Positions 57,447 through 64,000 of a DNA stretch of 64,000 nt are shown here, piece after piece. A program made the translations under genes and the position numbers. Source of the stretch: Paracoccus marinaquae (lineage in GTDB: Bacteria; Pseudomonadota; Alphaproteobacteria; Rhodobacterales; Rhodobacteraceae); contig NZ_JAHKNG010000005.1 in assembly GCF_018860165.1 (NCBI RefSeq), positions 90,697-154,696 of the forward strand. The letters run 5' to 3'. Position 1 is the first letter of the stretch. Each line of letters starts with the position of its first letter. Below the pieces are notes generated by a model. The model ran no database searches. It saw nothing but the letters and a program-made list of their open reading frames with translations, and was not told the origin of the DNA.

Positions 57447-59378
57447 TCAGAAGCGCCCGCCGAGCCGGGGATTATGGGCCGTTCGGCTGAGCCCGTGTTC
57501 CGGCTCTTCCTCCTCGTCCTCGTCGCGGCGGATCGCGGCGGCGGCCGGACCATGGGCGAAACGTTCCATCAGGGCGTTTTCCAGATCACGGTTCAGTTCG
57601 CGGCTGCGCTGGATGTATTCGGGATTTTCGTCCAGCGGCACACCGGGCTTCCAGACCTCGGCCAGTTCGCGCAGCGATACCCGGTCGAGGCGGTAGAAAA
57701 TCCGTTCGAGTTCGGATGCCTCGTATTCGGATAATCCTGTGTTTTCCAACACATAACGCCCAACCCTGAGGGAGCTGTCGAAGGTTTCGCGGACGATGTC
57801 ATCGGCGCCGGCGCGGTAGAGTTCATAGACATTCACCCGGTCGCGGGCGCGGGCGATGATATGCAAGTCGGGCCGCCGCTCGCGGGCGAAATGGATCAGC
57901 TTCATATTGGCCGCCGGATCGTCCATCGCGGCGACGAGGATCCGGGCCTTGTCCAGCCCCGCGGCTAGCAGGATCTCGGGCCGGGTCGGGTCGCCGAAAT
58001 ATCCCTTGAAACCAAAGCGGCGCATCAGCTGGATGATCTTCAGGTCGTGGTCAAGAACCGTGGTCTGAAAGCCGGACATGGTGACCAGCCGGTTGACCAC
58101 CTGACCAAAGCGGCCGACCCCGGCGATGATGATCGGCTGCTGGTCCTCGATCTCGTCCGGGGCTTCGGCGGCGCCGGCCTCGGACAGCCAGCGCGTCATC
58201 AGATCGTGCAGGATGAACAGCAGCGGCGTGACCAGCATCGACAGCGCGACGATCAGCAAGACCGATTGCGCCAGCGATCCGGGCAGGATCGCCAGGGCGA
58301 CGGCATAGGAGATCAGCACGAAGCCGAATTCGCCCGCCTGCGCCAGCGACAGCGTGAAAAGCGAGCGATCCCGGGGTGCCATCCGCGCCCCGCGCGCGAT
58401 CAGCAGCAGGATCACCGCCTTCACCGCGATCAGCAGGGCGGTCGCCGACAGGATCGGCAGCGGCCGGTCGAACAGGATCTGGAAATCCATGCCGGCGCCG
58501 ACGGTGATGAAGAACAACCCCAGCAGCAGCCCCTTGAAGGGCTCGATCTGCGACTCGAGCTCGTGCCGGAACTCGGACCCGGCCAGCATCACCCCGGCAA
58601 GGAAGGTGCCCAGGGCCGGCGACAGCCCGACCAGGATCATCAGCGAGGCGATGCCGACCACGATCAGCAAGGCAAGCGCGGTTTCCATCTCGCGCAGCCG
58701 GGACGAGACGACAAAATGGAACAGCGGCCGCACCAGATACTGCCCCAGCACCACCACGGCGACGACGGCAGCCAGCGTCATCAGCGTCGCACCCCAGGCC
58801 GGCAGGCCGGCCATGAAGACCTCGCCGATATGTTCCTCGCCGCCCGAGTCCGCGCCGCGGCTGCCGAAGGGGGCCAGCAGCGGCATCAGCGCGATCATCG
58901 GGATCACTGCGATATCCTGCATCAGCAGCACCGAAAAGGCCGAGCGTCCGCCGGCGGTCTGCATCAGCCCCTTTTCGGACAGCGTCTGCAGCACGATCGC
59001 GGTCGAGCTGAGCGACAGGATCATCCCCAGGGCGATCGCCGTCGGCCAGCCCTGCCCGAAGGCCATGGCAAGCGCGGCGACACCGGCAAGAGACAGCAGG
59101 ATCTGCGCCCCGCCCAACCCGATCAGCCGGTGCCGCATGTTCCACAAGTTGCGGGGCTGCAGTTCCAGGCCGATCAGGAACAGCATCATGACGACGCCGA
59201 ACTCGGCGAAATGCTGAAGATCCGACATCTGGTTGCCGGTCAGGTTCAGGATCGGGCCGATCAGGATGCCGCAGATCAGATAGCCCAGAACCGAGCCCAG
59301 CCCCAACCGGGTCGAGATCGGCACGGCGATGACCATGGTAAGCAGGTAGACCGTGGCCAGTAGCAGGAAGTTTTCCAT
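57447..59378 (-). CDS. Kef-type monovalent cation:proton antiporter (CPA2) with TrkA-N domain
   Basis: A 643-residue membrane protein. Residues 1-385 form a CPA2 antiporter domain with about twelve helices, including LGSVLGYLICGILIGPIL, LTGNQMSDLQHFAEFGVVMM and LAGVMLAGSEFRHELESQIEP. Residues 410-530 form a TrkA-N Rossmann domain (IIAGVGRFGQVVNRLVTMSG; KGYFGDPTRPEILLAAGLDK), and a helical tail follows. It is like KefB/KefC/YbaL, which release potassium in response to electrophiles or pH. Its ATG overlaps the preceding gene by one base (TAATG), so translation is coupled to the large fusion protein. Confidence 0.93.
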   Translation of the reverse strand: MENFLLLATVYLLTMVIAVPISTRLGLGSVLGYLICGILIGPILNLTGNQMSDLQHFAEFGVVMMLFLIGLELQPRNLWNMRHRLIGLGGAQILLSLAGVAALAMAFGQGWPTAIALGMILSLSSTAIVLQTLSEKGLMQTAGGRSAFSVLLMQDIAVIPMIALMPLLAPFGSRGADSGGEEHIGEVFMAGLPAWGATLMTLAAVVAVVVLGQYLVRPLFHFVVSSRLREMETALALLIVVGIASLMILVGLSPALGTFLAGVMLAGSEFRHELESQIEPFKGLLLGLFFITVGAGMDFQILFDRPLPILSATALLIAVKAVILLLIARGARMAPRDRSLFTLSLAQAGEFGFVLISYAVALAILPGSLAQSVLLIVALSMLVTPLLFILHDLMTRWLSEAGAAEAPDEIEDQQPIIIAGVGRFGQVVNRLVTMSGFQTTVLDHDLKIIQLMRRFGFKGYFGDPTRPEILLAAGLDKARILVAAMDDPAANMKLIHFARERRPDLHIIARARDRVNVYELYRAGADDIVRETFDSSLRVGRYVLENTGLSEYEASELERIFYRLDRVSLRELAEVWKPGVPLDENPEYIQRSRELNRDLENALMERFAHGPAAAAIRRDEDEEEEPEHGLSRTAHNPRLGGRF

Positions 59379-62300
59379 TACTGTCCGTTCAGCACCGACA
59401 GTTCCTGTGGGCGGCCGCCCTTCACATAGGTGATGCGGCTGTTGCCGATCCCGGTGATGGTGCCGCCGTTGATCCGGTCGCCCAGCCGCAGCGTGATGAT
59501 GCGGCCATTCGACAGCCGTACCAGCGCCCGGCTGGCCTTGCCGGCGCCGACGGTGCCGATGATCTGGGTGCGGTTCAGCGTGATTCCGTCCGCCACCGTC
59601 GCGGCGGTCGCGGCCGAGCCCTGTCCACGCCCCTCGGGGATCTTCGCGGCCACCTCGGGTTCGTTCTCGGCCTCGGGCGGGGTATAGGTCTGCTTGCGCG
59701 CGGCGGCGGTGCGGGCCTCGGCCTCGGCCTGCGCCCGGGCACGGGCTTCGGCCTGGGCGCGTTCGCGGGCCTCGGCCTGGGCATCCGCCGCCGCCTGGGC
59801 GCGGGCCCTGGCCTCGGCCTGCGCCTGAAGCTCGTCATCGATGCGGCGCTGTTCGGCTTCGCGCTGCTGGGCCTCGGCGGCGGCGCGAAGGTCATCGGCA
59901 CTGGGGGCCGAGGGCGTCGCCGCCGCCGCAACGGCTGCCGCAGCGCCGCCGATCCGGCGTGGCGGCAGGGCAGATGTGCGAAGCGCCGTCAAAGCGACGG
60001 CGCCGGGCAGGGCGGTACTGTTGGCGACGGCGGCGGCGATCGCATCTTCGACCGCACCGCTGGACAGGCTTGGATTGCCGGGACCGGGGTCCTTGCCGCC
60101 ACGGGCAAGCACGGATCCGGGCCGGGTCGGGGGCCGCGCCGAGCGGCCCAGACCGTCCCGGTTTCCGGCCGGCGCCGCGACGGCGGCTGCAGGCTCGCGC
60201 GGGGATGGGCGTTCGGAGGCGGCGACGGCTTCGGCGACCGCCGCCCGCACGGCGTTGTCCGAGGCTTGCGATACCGCCACCGGCTTGCGCACTGGCCGGG
60301 CGTCGGCCAGCCGGATCAGGACCTCACGCTCGGCCCGGTCGAGGCCCGCCTGTCCTGCCTGCGCCGTCCGCAGATCCCGCAGCAGGTCTTCGAGAAAGGC
60401 CCGCTCGGCGGCGGTCAGCCGGACCGGGGCACCGTCCTCAGGGGCGCTGCCCTCCTCCAGTTGCGTATGCCGGTCCGGGCGCGCGGGCGGGCGGCCCGAC
60501 GATCCCAGCGGTTGCGCATCGTCCGATCGGGCGGGTTGTGCCGGCTGGGCCGCGGGCGCGGCGGCCGGAACCGGCGTGGCCGCGGGCTGCGCGACCGGTG
60601 CTGCCGGGGACCGGGCCGCTGCCGGGCGTCCGGGCGGGCGGGTGCCGGCCATTGCGGGCGCGCGGGCCTGATCGGGCTGCGAATAGGGCAGCGGATTGGC
60701 GGGAACCACGGGGCTGCGATCCGGGGCCGCCGGTGCCGTGGTGCGGACCGGGGCATTCGGGGGGCGGAGCGAGCTGCGAAGCTGCCCGGTCGATGCAACC
60801 CGCGATGCGCTCTGGCCCTGAGCCTGGGCGGCCGCTTCCGAGGTCGCGGGCGAGGCCGGCGCAGGGGCGGCGGCGCCTGCGGAATCCGCCACCACCCGGT
60901 CCGAGGCCGCCGTGCCTGCCAGCGCCTCGGTCAGCGCCAGCGTCAGGGCATCGGTCGGCGTGGCTTCGGCTGATGGCGTCTCGGCATCGGCCGGGGCGAC
61001 GGCTTCGGCCGATGCGGAGTCCACCGCCGCCTCAGGATCGGCCTGGGCCTCCGGCGGCGCCCCGGTCCCGGGCGTCGCGGCCATCTCGTCCGGGGCAGGT
61101 CCGTCCGCTGCGGTGTTCGGGTCGGTGACGGCGGGTGCCTGACCGTCCAGCGGTGCGGGATCGGCTGCGGCTTCCACCGCCGTCTCGGGGGTGGCTTCGG
61201 CGGGCGCGGTCATCGTGGCGGGCGCATCCGCGGGCGTTTCGGCAAGCGTTTCGGCGGGCGCTTCGGCGGCGACCTCCGGCACGTCCGCGGCGACGATGCC
61301 GTTCGCCGGGCCGGCGGGCTGCGCCACCTCGACCATCTCGCGTTCGACAGGCTTAGGCTGCGGCGCAGACCCGCCGCCGAACAGCATCAGCACGGCCACC
61401 AATCCGATGACCAGCACCCCGATCATCGCCGGCAGGCGCCCTGGCCGGATGCCGCGCAGCCGGGTCACCAGCCCGGAAGCAGTCAGCGTCTCGGGCGCCG
61501 ATTGCGAGGCGCGGACGGCGCGGGCCTCGGCCGCACGCTCATGCACGGCTGCGGCTCTGGGCGACAGGCGCGGCGCATTGTCGGCCGCCTTGCGCTCGCC
61601 GTGGCGGATGACCGCCGGGGCAGGGAACTCCGAAGATGCGTCGTCCGGCGTGGCGGCCGCGTTGTCACCGGCGGCTGCCGGTAGGTCCTGCAAGGGCTGC
61701 ACCGGCGCGCTGTTGTCCGCGGTCTCGGCGGCAGCCGGTGCCGGCGTCGGGGCGACCGGGACAGGTGGCGCGACATGATGGGCGATGATGCGCGACACGA
61801 CCGGTGCGGGCGGCGCCTCGGGTGTCGCTTCGGCGGTCTTGGCGGGTTCGGCCTCATCGATCACCGGGGCGGTGATGCGGGCCTTGCTCAGATCGGTCGC
61901 CCCGAAGGGTCGGCGCGCCGCATCCTCGGTGGCAAGGCGGCTGGGGCCGAAATCGGGATAGCCCTCGAAGCGGGCGTCACCGGGCCGGGCCAGAAAGCCC
62001 GAGGGGCGGAAGCCCTGGGCACGGGCGAAATCCTCGGCCTCGTCCAGCGTGCGCCGGGCCACGGCCGCGACCCGCAGGGTCTCGATGTCGCCGCTGTCCG
62101 CGGGGCACCAGTCGAAGGCCAGGTCCTCGGCGCGGCAGGGGGTGATCGCCTCCAGCGCCCGGCCGATGACCGCCGGCGTGTCCGAGCCGAACGGAACGCT
62201 CAGCGTCGTGTAGAGAACCTGATCGTCGGGGATCACCAGCACCGTGTCGGCACTGTCGCTGCCGTCGCCGGCCTCGGCGCGCAGGGCCTTGAGGCTGGCG

Positions 62301-62428
62301 GCCATCTCGCGCCCGGCGAAGCGGACCTGTCCCAGCAGGCGCCAGCCCGTGCCGTCGCGCCGTTCCAGCAGGACGGCCTCCTGCGTGAAGCTCATGGCGA
62401 ATTCGGGTGCGGCAATGTGCTGGTTCAT
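59378..62428 (-). CDS. Large bitopic membrane protein: GspL/PilM-like head, Pro/Ala linker, GspC/PilP-like tail
   Basis: A 1016-residue protein. Residues 10-150 (FTQEAVLLERRDGTGWRLLG; TVLVIPDDQVLYTTLSVPF; VAAVARRTLDEAEDFARAQG) recall the cytoplasmic actin-like domain of GspL/PilM. Residues 160-330 are a disordered Ala/Pro linker, and residues 333-352 a single membrane helix (LPAMIGVLVIGLVAVLMLF). A very long Ala/Pro-rich periplasmic stretch and a charged coiled coil of Ala-Glu-Arg repeats (about 865-940) follow. The last 75 residues (IIGTVGAGKASRALVRLSNG; ITLRLGDRINGGTITGIGN) resemble the GspC homology region or PilP. No other secretion or pilus genes are nearby. The start could also be the ATG at 62395. 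The domain assignment is by eye. Confidence 0.75.
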   Translation of the reverse strand: MNQHIAAPEFAMSFTQEAVLLERRDGTGWRLLGQVRFAGREMAASLKALRAEAGDGSDSADTVLVIPDDQVLYTTLSVPFGSDTPAVIGRALEAITPCRAEDLAFDWCPADSGDIETLRVAAVARRTLDEAEDFARAQGFRPSGFLARPGDARFEGYPDFGPSRLATEDAARRPFGATDLSKARITAPVIDEAEPAKTAEATPEAPPAPVVSRIIAHHVAPPVPVAPTPAPAAAETADNSAPVQPLQDLPAAAGDNAAATPDDASSEFPAPAVIRHGERKAADNAPRLSPRAAAVHERAAEARAVRASQSAPETLTASGLVTRLRGIRPGRLPAMIGVLVIGLVAVLMLFGGGSAPQPKPVEREMVEVAQPAGPANGIVAADVPEVAAEAPAETLAETPADAPATMTAPAEATPETAVEAAADPAPLDGQAPAVTDPNTAADGPAPDEMAATPGTGAPPEAQADPEAAVDSASAEAVAPADAETPSAEATPTDALTLALTEALAGTAASDRVVADSAGAAAPAPASPATSEAAAQAQGQSASRVASTGQLRSSLRPPNAPVRTTAPAAPDRSPVVPANPLPYSQPDQARAPAMAGTRPPGRPAAARSPAAPVAQPAATPVPAAAPAAQPAQPARSDDAQPLGSSGRPPARPDRHTQLEEGSAPEDGAPVRLTAAERAFLEDLLRDLRTAQAGQAGLDRAEREVLIRLADARPVRKPVAVSQASDNAVRAAVAEAVAASERPSPREPAAAVAAPAGNRDGLGRSARPPTRPGSVLARGGKDPGPGNPSLSSGAVEDAIAAAVANSTALPGAVALTALRTSALPPRRIGGAAAAVAAAATPSAPSADDLRAAAEAQQREAEQRRIDDELQAQAEARARAQAAADAQAEARERAQAEARARAQAEAEARTAAARKQTYTPPEAENEPEVAAKIPEGRGQGSAATAATVADGITLNRTQIIGTVGAGKASRALVRLSNGRIITLRLGDRINGGTITGIGNSRITYVKGGRPQELSVLNGQ

Positions 62429-62618
62429 CTTGTTGTTGGTCGCTCGATGGGAATCGCGGGTCCCTTTGCCGCGATATGGTGGGCTTTGCCATGATCTACC
62501 GCAAATTGTGGTGTGAGAAAAGCGTGTCTGGCGCATCTGTGAACGCTTTTCCATGAAACGCGATGCCGGGGCGCAGCGTTCTGGTGCAGTTTCATCCTCG
62601 ATGCAAAAGGACCCTCAG

Positions 62619-63512
62619 ATGATCCATCCCTTCCGCGCCTCCGGCCCGGCCGCCTTCACCGCCTCGGGGCTGCTGGTTTTGCTGCTGTCCGGCGCCGCCC
62701 TGGCGGCCCCGGACAAGGCCGGCCAGACCGGCCGCGCCATGCCCGCTCACTGCGGCCCCGCCGGGGCGATGCAGTCCCGCCTCAGCGTGACCGGCGAGGG
62801 CGAGGTCCGGGCCGCGCCCGACATGGCCAGCATCCAGCTTGGCGTGACCAGCCAGGCCGACAGTGCCGCCGAGGCCATGCGGCAGAATTCCGACCGCCAG
62901 GCGGCCGTGATCGCCGCCCTGACATCGGCGGGAATCGCCGCGAGTGATATCCAGACCTCGGGGCTGAACCTCAATCCGATGATGGATTACGGCGAGGGGC
63001 AGGCGCCGCGCGTCACCGGCTATCAGGCGGGCAACATGGTGACGGTGCGCGTGGTCGAGATTGCGGGTCTGGGCGCGGTGCTGGACGCGATCGTGGCCGC
63101 CGGCGCCAATGAGATCGGCGGCATCGGCTTCGAGTTGCGGGACAGCGCCGAGGCCGAGGATGAGGCCCGCCGCGCCGCCGTCGCCGACGCCCGGCACAAG
63201 GCCGGGGTGATGGCCGAGGCGGCCGGCCTGCGGCTGGGACCGGTCCTGCATCTTGGCGATGGCAGCCAGCCGGAGGTCCCGCGCCCGATGATGCGGATGG
63301 CGGCCGAGGCCGCCGGCGCGAGCGGTGTTCCGGTGCAGGCGGGCGAACTGGCCATCGGTGCCACGGTGCAGATGGAATTCGCGCTGATCGGCAAGGGCGA
63401 TGACTGCAAGCCGAGGCGCGACCGCAAGCGCAAGGGAGCGGACCCCGATAAAACGATGGGCGACGAGGCGAATCCTGAACAGGAGAACGACCCCGGAAAT
63501 GAGATGAGGTAG
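62619..63512 (+). CDS. SIMPL-domain (DUF541) periplasmic protein
   Basis: A 297-residue exported protein. The N-terminal signal sequence (FTASGLLVLLLSGAALAAPD) is followed by a SIMPL domain: LSVTGEGEVRAAPDMASIQL, GIAASDIQTSGLNLNPMMDY, YQAGNMVTVRV and DARHKAGVMAEAAGLRLG. The C-terminus is a highly charged tail. The ATG at 62619 has AAAAGGACC upstream and is preferred over 62601 or 62553. Members form oligomeric outer-compartment rings or act in stress, with function poorly known. It is divergent from the GspL/GspC-like fusion gene. Confidence 0.87.
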   Translation: MIHPFRASGPAAFTASGLLVLLLSGAALAAPDKAGQTGRAMPAHCGPAGAMQSRLSVTGEGEVRAAPDMASIQLGVTSQADSAAEAMRQNSDRQAAVIAALTSAGIAASDIQTSGLNLNPMMDYGEGQAPRVTGYQAGNMVTVRVVEIAGLGAVLDAIVAAGANEIGGIGFELRDSAEAEDEARRAAVADARHKAGVMAEAAGLRLGPVLHLGDGSQPEVPRPMMRMAAEAAGASGVPVQAGELAIGATVQMEFALIGKGDDCKPRRDRKRKGADPDKTMGDEANPEQENDPGNEMR

Positions 63513-64000
63513 TTTTCACAACAAGCTGAAAATCAGCATGTTTATTCATCAGTATTACCTCTTGGATTAGGGCGGTGCCTGCACCATCCGGGGCAGATCC
63601 GGAAACCTCGTATTGACGGGCCGGCTCCGCAACGAGGGTCCCGAACGGTTCGGGAAAAGGGGCGGGGCGAAGGGCCTTGCGGCGCAGACCTCGGGCATCT
63701 CGGATATGCCCCTCCGCGCCTCATGCCTGCCGGGCAGGGCCGGTTCATGGCCGGCCTGGCAGGCGCCCCGGCACGGCTTCCTGTTCAGAGGCTGGTTGGC
63801 AGAATCTGGAGGGTTCTGTGAGGTCGCGTGGCGGATCGGGGGCGTCTTGGCGCGTTCCGCGACCTCATTGAAGCCGGATTGAACGAAGCCGCGGTCCGGT
63901 TTGGCGCTATGGGAATTGTGGTGTTTGGGCAGGCCGGGGGTGTTGTGCGCGCCGACGGGCATGGCGGTGAATGGCAGCAGCCCGGGTGCTGCCGGTGCCG
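63513..64000. other. Right edge of window, no supported gene
   Basis: About 490 bases without a gene I can support. The first 60 bases are AT-rich. Open frames on both strands lack start signals and familiar domains. Nine-base inverted arms GAGGTCGCG (63820-63828) and CGCGACCTC (63858-63866) are present, of unknown meaning. Confidence 0.45.

Noticed and set aside
59695..59935. Repetitive GC-rich tract, considered as a tandem DNA repeat or CRISPR-like array
   Set aside because: It encodes the Ala-Glu-Arg coiled coil of the large fusion protein; unit lengths vary and there are no unique spacers.
63567..63962. 131-codon minus-strand frame at the right edge
   Set aside because: No Shine-Dalgarno, low-information Pro/Arg-rich sequence and a competing frame on the other strand; not enough to call a gene.

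Overview
The window is a GC-rich chromosomal segment from an alphaproteobacterium of the Rhodobacterales, most likely Paracoccus or a close relative. The best clues are the aa3 cytochrome c oxidase subunit I (558 codons), which from memory closely resembles Paracoccus denitrificans CtaD, and the neighbouring cytochrome c550 gene. Supporting clues are a Fur-family regulator of the Mur type divergent from a sit-type manganese transporter, a CtrA-type box, a CIRCE element before groESL and a single-cysteine DksA. There is no rRNA, CRISPR array, prophage or intact insertion sequence. One tRNA-Leu is present.

Layout. 1-5.6 kb: the 3' part of a fatty-acid beta-oxidation protein, then an Lrp-type regulator divergent from a fused indolepyruvate ferredoxin oxidoreductase. 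5.6-10.4 kb: a cluster with two ring-cleaving-dioxygenase-like VOC proteins, a DoxX protein, an FMN reductase and two LysR regulators. It is similar in gene content to the catDE and mhq quinone-detoxification loci of Bacillus subtilis. 10.4-11.6 kb: a small less GC-rich accessory patch with an unknown secreted protein, palindromes and a possible MITE. 11.8-23.0 kb: a complete glycogen locus, glgB-C-A-X-P, divergent from a GH13 alpha-glucosidase, followed by an orphan BMP-type binding protein. 24.4-25.5 kb: a less GC-rich M24 peptidase gene. 26-30 kb: ctaD with a DUF2244 gene, cycA, lipB, ridA-like and tRNA-Leu(GAG). 30.7-36 kb: a GH1 glucosidase behind a LacI-type palindrome, then sitABCD with mur.

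36-44.7 kb: a secreted MetX-like alpha/beta hydrolase, a short IMPACT protein, a MoxR ATPase, dksA, an FAD monooxygenase, a folB-folP-glmM operon and a SleB-type cell-wall hydrolase. 45-52 kb: a pyruvate-phosphate-dikinase-like protein with an altered ATP-grasp part, two cyclophilins, pgk, an orphan low-complexity protein with a CtrA-type box, and class I aldolase. 52-57.4 kb: an orphan RACE-type corrinoid activator, groEL/groES and a TraB/GumN protein. 57.4-63.5 kb: a Kef-type antiporter translationally coupled to a 1016-residue membrane protein that looks like a GspL/PilM-like head joined to a GspC/PilP-like tail, and a divergent SIMPL protein.

Central carbon metabolism is the main theme (glycogen turnover, pgk, aldolase, PPDK-like protein, aa3 respiration), with stress functions (quinone detoxification, GroESL, DksA) and manganese acquisition alongside. 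A short intergenic repeat, a GC hairpin followed by a conserved block, occurs at least three times between 33.8 and 40.8 kb. The least understood items are the GspL/GspC-like fusion, the PPDK-like protein and the CtrA-linked disordered protein. All family assignments come from reading motifs; no database search was possible.
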